From positions 1 through 15,005 of the forward strand of contig QFQW01000092.1 in the NCBI GenBank assembly GCA_003248755.1: a DNA stretch of 15,005 nt, written 5' to 3'. The stretch is from Chryseobacterium sp. (GTDB taxonomy: Bacteria > Bacteroidota > Bacteroidia > Flavobacteriales > Weeksellaceae). Positions 6,689 to 13,732 of the stretch are shown here, in pieces. The first letter of the stretch is position 1; the number at the start of each line of letters is the position of its first letter. Under the pieces are notes generated by a model. The model was given only the letters and a program-made list of their open reading frames with translations, searched no databases and was not told the DNA's origin. The position numbers and the translations under genes are program-made.

Positions 6689-7155
6689 CACTGATATTGT
6701 TTTATAATCTTTTCCAATCTATCATCTGGCTCAAAGTCAAGGACTTCAATTAATTTAACTTTTTTGAAATCTTTGTGGAATGTATTGATAATCACGTTCC
6801 AATTCTCTGGTACCACAGCAGAAGGAACTTTCAAACATAGCTTTTCATAGGCATCGAACCAAGCATTTCCAATCTTCTGACAATCGAAATAATTCCTGAA
6901 ATCTCTCCAATTTTTTGACAAATCTGAGGATTCAACCGTTTGGATTTCTGTATTATTAGGAATTTTGATGACCATAATCCTAAAATCCTTATTAAATCCT
7001 AATCCTTTACGATGCGCCAAAGTTTCTAAATATGCCAATGATATACTTTCCGCTGTATAAAGTACTTTTTTGCCTTCTGAGTTCCATCGCCCTTCTAGTC
7101 CACTTGCAAAAAGAGATTCGGCGTATTTTTTATGAACAATTCTATAAACGAGCAT
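6688..7155 (-). CDS. RES-domain toxin (NAD+-degrading), Res/ParT type
   Basis: This 155-aa protein covers a complete RES domain. It shows YRIV near the N-terminus, GRWN with Arg23, VLYTAES with Tyr33, LAYLETLAH with Glu44, and the C-terminal LKVPSAVVPENWNVIIN with Ser112 followed by FH. These are the conserved Arg, Glu and Ser that give the domain its name. Characterised Res/MbcT-type toxins deplete NAD+ by phosphorolysis or hydrolysis, while ParT relatives modify a target protein; which applies here is not known. No key residue looks lost, so it is probably active. It follows the antitoxin gene by 2 nt, and its TGA overlaps the kdsB ATG. It is cytoplasmic. Confidence 0.93.
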   Translation of the reverse strand: MLVYRIVHKKYAESLFASGLEGRWNSEGKKVLYTAESISLAYLETLAHRKGLGFNKDFRIMVIKIPNNTEIQTVESSDLSKNWRDFRNYFDCQKIGNAWFDAYEKLCLKVPSAVVPENWNVIINTFHKDFKKVKLIEVLDFEPDDRLEKIIKQYQ

Positions 7156-7157
7156 TT

Positions 7158-7631
7158 TTATACAGGATAGCCTTGTGCGAGTTTTTCTATCTCTTCATAA
7201 ATCAAATCTACACCACCAGAAGTGGAAATAAAATCGATTGGTTTTTCTTCGGAACTCCAAAAAGGACGGTTCATCCAAAGTGTAAACTCGTCCAGATTTC
7301 CGAAAATCTCTTTTCCGAAATTGTAGAGATTGATTAGTTTTAAAAGGTGTTCACTATAAATCGGGGCCAAACCTTTCTCCTGGTCTCGATAATTACTGAT
7401 GGTTCTCGGAGAAAGATTGATAACCGATGCCAAAGTTTTCTCCGGCATTTTTATAGCATCTGCAAGGGAATAAAAGACATCTGTTTTCAAACCTTCTCTT
7501 GCTTTTTTGAGTAGTTTATAATCGTCTTGTATAGAAAATCGATTGAATATGGAAGAGCTAACTCCGTATGTCGCCATTGGCTCTTCCACTTTTGATGTTT
7601 TCGGATTTTTATTTTGTTTATAATTTCCCAT
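7158..7631 (-). CDS. Xre/MbcA/ParS-family antitoxin
   Basis: This 157-aa antitoxin has a variable basic N-terminus (1-35), an Xre-like helix-turn-helix (about 50-95, including MPEKTLASVINLSPRTISNYR) and a C-terminal toxin-binding domain (DUF2384, about 100-157). The latter contains LWMNRPFWSSEEKPIDFIS and GGVDLIYEEIEKLAQGYPV. In this family the C-terminal domain blocks the RES active site and the HTH represses the operon. It is first in the operon, antitoxin before toxin. ATG 7631 lies 17 nt after an exact -7 box. ATG 7577 (MATYGVSSS) is a possible alternative that would drop 18 poorly conserved residues. Confidence 0.93.
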   Translation of the reverse strand: MGNYKQNKNPKTSKVEEPMATYGVSSSIFNRFSIQDDYKLLKKAREGLKTDVFYSLADAIKMPEKTLASVINLSPRTISNYRDQEKGLAPIYSEHLLKLINLYNFGKEIFGNLDEFTLWMNRPFWSSEEKPIDFISTSGGVDLIYEEIEKLAQGYPV

Positions 7632-7648
7632 CTCTATAAATCTTTACA

Positions 7649-7690
7649 CAAATATAGAAATTTTTCCAAAACAAAATCGAAAATTTTCCA
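7649..7690 (-). promoter_or_regulatory. Toxin-antitoxin promoter with tandem palindromic repeats
   Basis: The minus strand holds TATATTTG (7656-7649), an exact TAnnTTTG box, 17 nt before the antitoxin ATG. Directly upstream are two near-identical 12-mers, GAAATTTTTCCA (7657-7668) and GAAAATTTTCCA (7679-7690). They differ at one base, start 22 bp apart (about two helical turns), and each is nearly or fully palindromic in its first 10 bases. Their position around the -33 region suits autoregulation by the Xre-type antitoxin. The promoter is visible in sequence; the operator role is inferred. Confidence 0.5.
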
Positions 7691-7691
7691 T

Positions 7692-8945
7692 TTATTTTAA
7701 ATTCCCCAATGCTTTTTCTAATTTCGGAAGACAATCCTTAATATCATCCAACGAACAACCTCCTACAGAAGCTCTAAACCAAGAAACTGACTTATCATTT
7801 CCAAATGCGGAGAACGGAACCAAAGCCATCCCTGCATTATTAATCAGATAGAAAACCAAATCTGTAGAATTTTCAATCACTTTTCCGTCCGGAGTAGTTT
7901 TACCAAGATAATCCAATTTAATTGTCAAATAAAGCGCTCCCATTGGCGAGATACTTTCCACAGCAAAACCTTTGGATTTCAAATCCTGGATTCCTGCGTG
8001 AAGTTCTTTCAAGCTTACATTCAGTTTTTGTTTGTAATCCTCTAAGAATGTATCAACTGCAGAATCATCAGTTAAAAACTCGGCAACTGCTTCCTGTTCT
8101 GGTTTTGGTGCCCATGCTCCAACGTGCGTCAAAAGAGCTTTCATCTTATCAATTACCAAACTCGGTCCGAATCCCCAACCTACTCTAACGCCTGTTGCAG
8201 CAAAACATTTAGATGTTCCGTCAACATAAATCGTGTAATTTTTCATTTCCGTGAAAAGACTTACCGGATTGTAATGGTCGGCACCAAATGTCAGCATTGC
8301 GTAGATTTGGTCATACATCAGGTAAAGTGGTTTTTCGTCCTCTCCTCTTCTTTTATTTTCTTCCAGAACCAATTCACAAATCTCAGACAATTGTTCTTTT
8401 GTAAACATTGTTCCGGTTGGATTCAGCGGTGAACAAAGGCAAAGCAAAACTGCGCCTTCCAGATGTGGTCTCAAATCATCAGCTGTCGGTAAGAAATTAT
8501 TAGATTCTTGGGTCTGCACTTCAACTGCATTCGCACTTGTCAGGTAAGCATAGTGATTGTTATTCCAGGAAGGAATCGGATAAATCACTTTGTCACCTTC
8601 GTCAACAATTGTTTTGAAAACTGCATAAATCAAAGGTCTGGAACCGGCTGTAATCAGAATGTCATTAGCTGAATAATCCAGATTCCAACGTTTCTTCAAA
8701 TCATTGCTCACAGATGCTCTCAAAGATTGCAAACCGTTTGCTGGCGGATAATTTGTAAGATTATTTTTATAAGCTTTCTCAATTCCCTGTTTCAACTCCG
8801 ATGGAATTGGATAAATATTAGAATTAAGGTCGCCAATTGTTAGATTTGAGATTTGTGCACCTTTGGCTTTCAAATCGTTGACTTCATTTCCGATTTTGAT
8901 GATTTCCGAACCAATCAGGTTAGATGCGAGTTTTGATACTTTCAC
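7692..8945 (-). CDS. PLP-dependent class I/II aminotransferase
   Basis: This 417-aa protein belongs to fold-type I aminotransferases. It shows TNYPPANGLQSLR (residues 65-76), ILITAGSRPLIYAVF for cofactor phosphate binding, SPLNPTGT (172-179), the Asp in YDQIY (Asp212) that contacts the pyridine nitrogen, the Schiff-base lysine in GTSKCFAATGVRVGWG (Lys246), and a C-terminal FRASVGG Arg for substrate carboxylate. It resembles aspartate/aromatic aminotransferases, but substrate cannot be assigned. The start is GTG (8943-8945), as no ATG lies nearby and the conserved MKVSKLASNLIGSEII begins there. The 5' leader contains a GC-rich hairpin (8969-8986). It ends only 60 bp before the antitoxin start, with no terminator seen. 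Confidence 0.92.
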   Translation of the reverse strand: MKVSKLASNLIGSEIIKIGNEVNDLKAKGAQISNLTIGDLNSNIYPIPSELKQGIEKAYKNNLTNYPPANGLQSLRASVSNDLKKRWNLDYSANDILITAGSRPLIYAVFKTIVDEGDKVIYPIPSWNNNHYAYLTSANAVEVQTQESNNFLPTADDLRPHLEGAVLLCLCSPLNPTGTMFTKEQLSEICELVLEENKRRGEDEKPLYLMYDQIYAMLTFGADHYNPVSLFTEMKNYTIYVDGTSKCFAATGVRVGWGFGPSLVIDKMKALLTHVGAWAPKPEQEAVAEFLTDDSAVDTFLEDYKQKLNVSLKELHAGIQDLKSKGFAVESISPMGALYLTIKLDYLGKTTPDGKVIENSTDLVFYLINNAGMALVPFSAFGNDKSVSWFRASVGGCSLDDIKDCLPKLEKALGNLK

Positions 8946-8968
8946 TTATTTATTTTTTTTGATGTTCT

Positions 8969-8986
8969 CCCGGAACTGAATCCGGG
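8969..8986. other. GC-rich hairpin upstream of the aminotransferase
   Basis: CCCGGA-ACTGAA-TCCGGG is a perfect 6-bp stem with a 6-nt loop. On the plus strand it is followed by T5, as in an intrinsic terminator, but no plus-strand gene leads into it. On the minus strand it would lie in the aminotransferase leader, 23 nt before the GTG, preceded by A5. It may stop antisense transcription or influence translation; neither is proven. Confidence 0.5.
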
Positions 8987-9047
8987 TTTTTACTTTTTAT
9001 GATTTACAAAAGTCTTAAATGTAACTGACTAAATCAAATTACACAAC

Positions 9048-9091
9048 AAAAAAGTTCTCAAAACTAAATTAAATCAGTAATTGAGAACTTT
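9048..9091 (-). terminator. Intrinsic terminator downstream of the phosphohexomutase
   Basis: On the minus strand the perfect 11-bp stem AAAGTTCTCAA / TTGAGAACTTT (9091-9081 with 9061-9051) encloses a 19-nt loop. It runs directly into TTT, so six Ts follow the GAAC core. It lies 49 bp after the mutase stop and separates it from the aminotransferase transcription unit. Confidence 0.72.
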
Positions 9092-9139
9092 ACTTTTAAA
9101 ATATTTTAGATGATATTTTTATCAGATAAAAATTTCTAA

Positions 9140-10858
9140 TTACAAATTGAGGTCCTGTTTCACCTTAGCAATCTTATCTTCCAATTTAGGAAGCTTGTCA
9201 ACAAAATCTTCTTGTGAGTTGATGCTATCTTTTACAGAAACATAGAATTTGATTTTTGGCTCGGTTCCGGAAGGACGAACGCAAACTTTAGTTCCATCTT
9301 GAGTATAGAAAATCAAGACGTTGGACTTTGGAATATCATCCATTACCGATTTTTCTCCGGTAGCTGCATTCAAACTGGTCTGTTCTTTGAAATCCTTCAA
9401 TTCCGCAACAGGTGAACCCGCAATTTCTTTAGGCGGATTATTTCTGAAATCGCTCATCATCTGGTTGATTTCTTCAGCACCGCTTCTGCCCTTTCTTACA
9501 ACATTAATCAAGCCTTCGTAATACAATCCGACTTCTTTATAGATGTCAATCATATATTCGTAAACGGTTGTTCCGTTGGCTTTACACCAGGCAGCAATTT
9601 CACAAGCTGTTAAAATAGAACCACAAGAATCCTTGTCACGAACGAAATCTCCGGTCATAAAACCGAAACTTTCTTCGCCGCCGCAAATGAATTTTTCATG
9701 ACCTTCAAAATCACGAATCATCTTTCCAATCCATTTGAAACCGGTCAACCCTACTTTGCAGTCCACTCCGAATTTCTCAGCTATATCAAAGAAAACATCA
9801 GAAGTCACAATCGTAGAACCAATGAATTCTTTGCCAGTGATTTTTCCGGCTTTTTTCCATTGGTCAAGGATATAATAGGTCAGGATTGTATTGGTTTGAT
9901 TTCCGTTTAGAAGCTGCATTTCGCCTTCAAGATTTCTCACAGCGATTCCTAATCTGTCACCGTCCGGGTCTGTTCCGATAACGATATCAGCATTAGTAAT
10001 TCTTGCCAAATCCATTGCCATTGACAATGCCGCAGGTTCTTCCGGATTAGGGGAAGCTACCGTTGGAAAATTCCCGCTTGGAATCATCTGTTCTTTTACC
10101 AAATCTAGTTTAGTAAATCCGGCTTTCTTCAATGCTTTTGGAACTGTTGTATAAGTTGTTCCGTGGATGGATGTGAACACGATATTCAGATTATCTCTTC
10201 CGACATTTTGATAAAGCGAATTTTCCATGCAAGCATCGATGTAAACATCATCCTGGTCTTCACCAACCCATTCGATTAAATCGTCATTTCCGTTGAATTT
10301 GATGTCTTCAAACTTGGTTGCATAAACTTCTCTGATGATATTTTCATCATCCGGCGGAACGATTTGTGCACCGTCATTCCAATATACTTTGTAACCGTTG
10401 TATTCCGGCGGATTGTGAGAAGCTGTCAAAACAATTCCTGCATTACATTTTTTATCTCTTACTGTGAAAGACAATTCCGGAGTTGGACGATGTTGTTTGA
10501 ATAACAGAACTTTGATTCCGTTAGCTGTTAAAACATCCGCAACAATTTTCCCGAATTCTTTCGAATTATTACGAACGTCATAAGCTATGGCTACTTTAAT
10601 TTCGCCTGAAAACTGCTGATGAAGATAATTCGCAAGTCCCTGAGTGGCTTGACCTAATGTGTATTTATTTAAACGATTGGTTCCAACGCCCATTACACCA
10701 CGCATTCCGCCAGTCCCGAATTCTAATTCCCTATAAAAAGAATCTTCCAAATCCGGCGAATTGGAATCAATTAAAGTTTGTACTGCGTTTCTTGTTTCCT
10801 CGTCAAATGCTTCTGAAAGCCAAAGTTTTGCTTTATCTAATGTTGATAATTCTGACAT
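9140..10858 (-). CDS. Phospho-sugar mutase (phosphoglucomutase/phosphomannomutase)
   Basis: This 572-aa enzyme is an alpha-D-phosphohexomutase that interconverts hexose 1- and 6-phosphates. The four family signatures are present: the phosphoserine loop TASHNPPEYNG (Ser147), the Mg-binding loop GTDPDGDR (Asp297, Asp299, Asp301), the sugar-binding GGEESFGF (about 393-400) and the phosphate-binding RPSGTEPK (528-535). At 572 aa it matches the long PGM2-like group and not the 450-aa ManB/GlmM group. It supplies glucose-1-P or mannose-1-P for surface sugars or glycogen; the substrate cannot be told from sequence. The 70-bp gap to the upstream DUF2807 gene holds a perfect hairpin. Confidence 0.95.
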   Translation of the reverse strand: MSELSTLDKAKLWLSEAFDEETRNAVQTLIDSNSPDLEDSFYRELEFGTGGMRGVMGVGTNRLNKYTLGQATQGLANYLHQQFSGEIKVAIAYDVRNNSKEFGKIVADVLTANGIKVLLFKQHRPTPELSFTVRDKKCNAGIVLTASHNPPEYNGYKVYWNDGAQIVPPDDENIIREVYATKFEDIKFNGNDDLIEWVGEDQDDVYIDACMENSLYQNVGRDNLNIVFTSIHGTTYTTVPKALKKAGFTKLDLVKEQMIPSGNFPTVASPNPEEPAALSMAMDLARITNADIVIGTDPDGDRLGIAVRNLEGEMQLLNGNQTNTILTYYILDQWKKAGKITGKEFIGSTIVTSDVFFDIAEKFGVDCKVGLTGFKWIGKMIRDFEGHEKFICGGEESFGFMTGDFVRDKDSCGSILTACEIAAWCKANGTTVYEYMIDIYKEVGLYYEGLINVVRKGRSGAEEINQMMSDFRNNPPKEIAGSPVAELKDFKEQTSLNAATGEKSVMDDIPKSNVLIFYTQDGTKVCVRPSGTEPKIKFYVSVKDSINSQEDFVDKLPKLEDKIAKVKQDLNL

Positions 10859-10890
10859 TATTTATAGTTTTTTGTTTTTGATTTTTTTAA

Positions 10891-10922
10891 ACTTTGTCAA
10901 AGATTTTGAACTTTGACAAAGT
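10891..10922. repeat. Perfect 12-bp inverted repeat
   Basis: ACTTTGTCAAAG (10891-10902) and CTTTGACAAAGT (10911-10922) are exact reverse complements around the loop ATTTTGAA. On the coding (minus) strand the hairpin is followed by an A-rich stretch and not Ts, so it is not a standard terminator. It lies 32 bp before the mutase ATG. Each arm is also internally near-symmetric (CTTTGTCAAAG), suggesting a protein-binding site or a dispersed repeat. Confidence 0.6.
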
Positions 10923-10928
10923 GTCGTT

Positions 10929-11630
10929 CTAATTTATTTTCTTGTTTAATAAAACCGCCTTTTCAGTGACTTTCAGCTTTTTCGAAGGACTTCCGTAGTA
11001 AACCAATTTTGATGTATCACCTATTTTTCCTTTGATTTCTTCATCTACATTCAGTTCTGCATAATTTCCATTCCGGGAATCGATTTCCAAATCTTTAATA
11101 TACCAATATGGCGAAATAATACTCGCTGTATCTTTGATATTAAGTTTTGCTAAAGTCGTTTTTCCCAACAGATTAGCCCTGCTTTTGTTCGTCATTTCTA
11201 TCTCTGACTTTTCTGAAATCACTGAACCGATAAATTTAGCATTATCTTTTAAATGGAGTGTAAAATTTTCAACTTTCATCTGACTTGAAATGTTAAGTTC
11301 TACAGAATCAGCTATTTTAATCACATCAAAAGGATTTTTTCCATAAATCGTAATGTTATAGAAATCCACTTTATCCGTTTCGCTTTTCTCTGAGATTGAC
11401 AGATTTTTATCTTTAACATCAATATTAAGATTATCAAAGAAGTTAGGATAAGTTTCCACGTTCACGAAATTGTGCGGACTCTGAACATAAAAAACACGAA
11501 ATTTCCCTTTTAAATCCAGTTTGGAAAACTCAGCTAACTCCACATCTTTCGACTGGATTTCGCCTTTTGGTTTTACTTTTCCGCAGGAAACGATTGTTAA
11601 GATTAGAAGTAAGTATAATAGTTTTTTCAT
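10929..11630 (-). CDS. DUF2807 (GIN domain) lipoprotein
   Basis: This 233-aa protein begins MKKLLYLLLILTIVSCGK, a lipoprotein signal with the lipidated Cys at residue 16, so it should sit on the inner or outer membrane facing the periplasm or surface. The rest is a repetitive beta structure matching the DUF2807/GIN (head of auto-transporter adhesin-like) domain. It has FSKLDLKGKFRVFYVQ at the start and short repeated strands (ISEKSEIEMTNKSRANLLGKTTLAKLNIKDTA) typical of a right-handed beta helix. The function of this family, common in Bacteroidota, is unknown. A weak promoter-like TATATTTC lies at 11660-11653. The spacers on both sides contain inverted repeats. Confidence 0.82.
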   Translation of the reverse strand: MKKLLYLLLILTIVSCGKVKPKGEIQSKDVELAEFSKLDLKGKFRVFYVQSPHNFVNVETYPNFFDNLNIDVKDKNLSISEKSETDKVDFYNITIYGKNPFDVIKIADSVELNISSQMKVENFTLHLKDNAKFIGSVISEKSEIEMTNKSRANLLGKTTLAKLNIKDTASIISPYWYIKDLEIDSRNGNYAELNVDEEIKGKIGDTSKLVYYGSPSKKLKVTEKAVLLNKKIN

Positions 11631-11676
11631 GCTCTTAATTTATAATTTTGACGAAATATAAAACATAATATTTGTC

Positions 11677-11741
11677 ATTCCGTAGGAATCTAGATTTTAT
11701 AATCACTATATTAATAAACATTGTTGAGATTCCTACGGAAT
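11677..11741. repeat. 65-bp element with perfect 14-bp terminal inverted repeats
   Basis: ATTCCGTAGGAATC (11677-11690) and GATTCCTACGGAAT (11728-11741) are exact reverse complements separated by 37 AT-rich bases. Each end contains the smaller palindrome ATTCC-N3-GGAAT. The GC-richer ends stand out against the surrounding sequence. It has no open frame and no T-run, so it resembles a REP-like or MITE-like element. It lies between the glycosyltransferase and DUF2807 genes. Confidence 0.7.
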
Positions 11742-11771
11742 AATAAAAACAACGTTTAAAAATGGAAACAA

Positions 11772-12725
11772 TTATATCATTTCTTCAATATGATAATTTT
11801 TATGCTCACGGTTGGTTCTGATAATCAATTCTCCTAAGAATCCCGCTACAAACAATAAACTTCCCAGAATCATCATCGTCAAAGCAATGAAAAACCAAGG
11901 ATTGTTGGCAATCAGATTTCCGTAGATTTTGAAAACGTAAACGTCAATCAGCTTTGAAACACCCAGCCAAACTGCAGATAAAAATCCGATAATAAACATC
12001 AAAGTTCCTGCTGCGCCAAAGAAATGCATTGGTCTGCCGCCAAATCTGCTCACAAACCAAAGTGTTACCAAATCCAAAAATCCGCGAACAAAACGTTCTG
12101 TCCCGAATTTCGAAGTTCCATAAGGTCTTGCCTGATGCTGAACCGGTTTTTCCGTAATATTTCTGAAACCTGCATTAGCCGCCAAAACCGGAATATAACG
12201 GTGCATATCACCGTAAACGTCAATAGATTTTACGACTTGTTTTCTGTAAGCTTTCAAACCACAATTGAAGTCGTGAAGAGAAACTCCTGACACTTTTCTG
12301 GCCGCTGCATTGAAGAGTTTTGACGGGATATTTTTGGTCATCACATTATCAAAACGTTTCTTTTTCCAACCGGAAACAATATCATAATTGCCTGCATTTA
12401 CCATTTCGTAAAGCTCAGGAATCTCTTCCGGAAAATCCTGTAAATCTGCGTCCATTGTGATAATTACATCACCATTCACTTTTTCAAAAGCTGCGTGAAG
12501 AGCCTGGGATTTTCCATAATTTTTGGAAAATTTAATCCCGTGAATCTGCGGATGCTGGATTTTCATATTTTCTATGATAGACCAAGACAAATCTGTGCTT
12601 CCGTCATCTATGAACCAAACTTCGTAAGATAATTTGTTGTCTCGACAAACATTGTCGATTCGGGTGAACAACTCTTCCAAAGAGTCTTGTTCATTAAGCA
12701 AAGGAATGATTATAGAAAGATTCAT
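11772..12725 (-). CDS. Family 2 glycosyltransferase, polyprenyl-phosphate sugar transferase type
   Basis: This 317-aa protein has an N-terminal GT-A domain with SIIIPLLNEQDSL, DDGSTD (Asp40-Asp41) and the metal-binding DADLQD (Asp92, Asp94). HDFNCGLKAYRK follows, and two transmembrane helices lie at about 233-257 and 275-302. This layout matches the dolichol-phosphate-mannose-synthase-like / ArnC / GtrB group, which moves a sugar from a nucleotide donor to polyprenyl phosphate on the cytoplasmic face of the inner membrane. Sugar and acceptor are not known. It follows the DUF4199 gene by 107 bp, probably in one transcript, though the spacer holds a heptad repeat. Confidence 0.93.
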   Translation of the reverse strand: MNLSIIIPLLNEQDSLEELFTRIDNVCRDNKLSYEVWFIDDGSTDLSWSIIENMKIQHPQIHGIKFSKNYGKSQALHAAFEKVNGDVIITMDADLQDFPEEIPELYEMVNAGNYDIVSGWKKKRFDNVMTKNIPSKLFNAAARKVSGVSLHDFNCGLKAYRKQVVKSIDVYGDMHRYIPVLAANAGFRNITEKPVQHQARPYGTSKFGTERFVRGFLDLVTLWFVSRFGGRPMHFFGAAGTLMFIIGFLSAVWLGVSKLIDVYVFKIYGNLIANNPWFFIALTMMILGSLLFVAGFLGELIIRTNREHKNYHIEEMI

Positions 12726-12735
12726 TTTTTATAAA

Positions 12736-12834
12736 AAGATGTTAGATGTTAGATATCAGATATTAGAATTTTTAATTTCAGAGTAAATAATTTGTTTAAA
12801 TAATACCCTTTAATTATTTATTATCCAACATCTT
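12736..12834. repeat. Heptad repeat element, DUF4199-glycosyltransferase spacer
   Basis: Four consecutive 7-bp units starting with AGAT occupy 12737-12764 (AGATGTT, AGATGTT, AGATATC, AGATATT). At the far end of the spacer, AACATCTT (12827-12834) is the exact complement of AAGATGTT (12736-12743) and reaches into the end of the DUF4199 gene. The middle is plain AT-rich sequence. The design parallels the element between atpD and atpC. Confidence 0.5.
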
Positions 12835-13420
12835 ACTCATAGCGTTTTTTGTTTTTCAAAAATCCTGCAATCACGATAGACAAAAGTAAATAAAATAGTA
12901 AAACGCCTCCAAAAATAGCAGACAAAAAACTGAATGAAAAATAATTAATATTTTGTTTTTTGGCATTGTTGATACCTATGCTCATCTTTTTATATTCGTT
13001 ACTCAGGCTTTTAACTTTTTCGGTATCTTTTGGGTTTATCTCTTTGATTTGCTTATTGTAAGACTCATCCAGTTTAGTTAGTTCCGACTCTATATGTTGA
13101 TGATTAAGCATATCTCTGGCATCTGTATCAACATAATTAAGAAACAAAAAAATTGACATAAAGGATAAAAAACCACCAACAAATAATGTTACAAAAATCT
13201 GTTTAAATGCCTGAGCATAAGTCATTTCTCCAATATTCTTTCTCAGATAATAAACAGAAAGGAATCCCATTAAACTATAGATGAAAGTTAATCCGAATGC
13301 ATTAACATTAATCGATATATTAAAATAATCAGGTCCAGCGAAAAAATAATACACTATGAAAAATAATAACATAGTGATTGCGTATAAACCAAAGCCGAAA
13401 GCTATCGGGTTTTTTGTCAT
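12833..13420 (-). CDS. DUF4199 domain membrane protein
   Basis: This 195-aa protein has four predicted transmembrane helices at about 7-28, 40-58, 72-95 and 160-187. A charged, probably helical loop of some 60 residues lies between the third and fourth (YVDTDARDMLNHQHIESELT onward). The motif MTYAQAFKQIF before the third helix and the overall layout match the DUF4199 family, found mainly in Bacteroidota and of unknown function. The neighbouring glycosyltransferase suggests a role linked to envelope synthesis, which is only inference. No clear promoter box is seen in the 140 bp upstream, which is shared with the divergent ffs promoter. Confidence 0.82.
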   Translation of the reverse strand: MTKNPIAFGFGLYAITMLLFFIVYYFFAGPDYFNISINVNAFGLTFIYSLMGFLSVYYLRKNIGEMTYAQAFKQIFVTLFVGGFLSFMSIFLFLNYVDTDARDMLNHQHIESELTKLDESYNKQIKEINPKDTEKVKSLSNEYKKMSIGINNAKKQNINYFSFSFLSAIFGGVLLFYLLLSIVIAGFLKNKKRYE

Positions 13421-13533
13421 AAATCTAAATTTTGATACTTAATTAATAAAAAAATGAAAAATTTTGTCCTTAACAATCAATTTATTAACCTCGATTATAC
13501 CGATAAGTAAAGGTATTTTCATTAATTCTGTTT

Positions 13534-13561
13534 TTGAAATTACAATATTTTCCTATCTTTG
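13534..13561 (+). promoter_or_regulatory. ffs promoter
   Basis: TTG (13534-13536, within TTTTTG) and TATCTTTG (13554-13561) are separated by 17 nt, an excellent match to the Bacteroidota TTG/TAnnTTTG promoter. The predicted transcription start falls at 13566-13568, exactly at the first paired bases of the SRP RNA. This is the best promoter in the window. Confidence 0.8.
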
Positions 13562-13565
13562 CACC

Positions 13566-13665
13566 GGCAAGTCCTAAACAACCAGCTCCTGAGAATCCTC
13601 CAGGGTGGGAACGCAGCAAAGGTAATCGGTTGTAGCGGTGTGATTTAGGTAGCTTGCCATTTTTT
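13566..13665 (+). ncRNA. ffs: Signal recognition particle RNA, small bacterial type
   Basis: The roughly 100-nt RNA folds into one long hairpin: GGCAAG (13566-13571) pairs with CTTGCC (13653-13658), CCTAAA with TTTAGG, and CAACC with GGTTG. The tip shows the conserved Ffh-binding domain: CAGG, a 3-bp stem GTG/CGC, the tetraloop GGAA (13608-13611), then AGCA. This is laid out as in E. coli 4.5S RNA (CAGG-UCC-GGAA-GGA-AGCA). Six Ts at 13660-13665 end it. There is no Alu domain, so it is the short 4.5S type. With Ffh and FtsY it targets membrane and exported proteins. Exact ends are inferred from pairing and promoter position. Confidence 0.95.
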
Positions 13666-13673
13666 ATTTCTAT

Positions 13674-13728
13674 AAATTAAGAGATTAAGTAATATTCAGG
13701 ATTTTGAATTGACTTAATCTCTTAATTT
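13674..13728. terminator. Long hairpin terminator between ffs and the hydrolase gene
   Basis: A perfect 17-bp inverted repeat (13674-13690 with 13712-13728, core TTAAGAGATTAAG / CTTAATCTCTTAA) encloses a 21-nt loop. On plus it is followed by more Ts (T6 in total). On minus it lies 4 bp after the hydrolase stop with a weaker T-rich tail. It should separate the two converging transcripts. Confidence 0.72.
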
Positions 13729-13732
13729 TTTA

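Noticed and set aside
9115..9133. ATTTTTAT-CAG-ATAAAAAT hairpin just after the phosphohexomutase stop
   Set aside because: The stem is purely A/T and there is a stronger terminator at 9048-9091; expected by chance in such AT-rich spacers.
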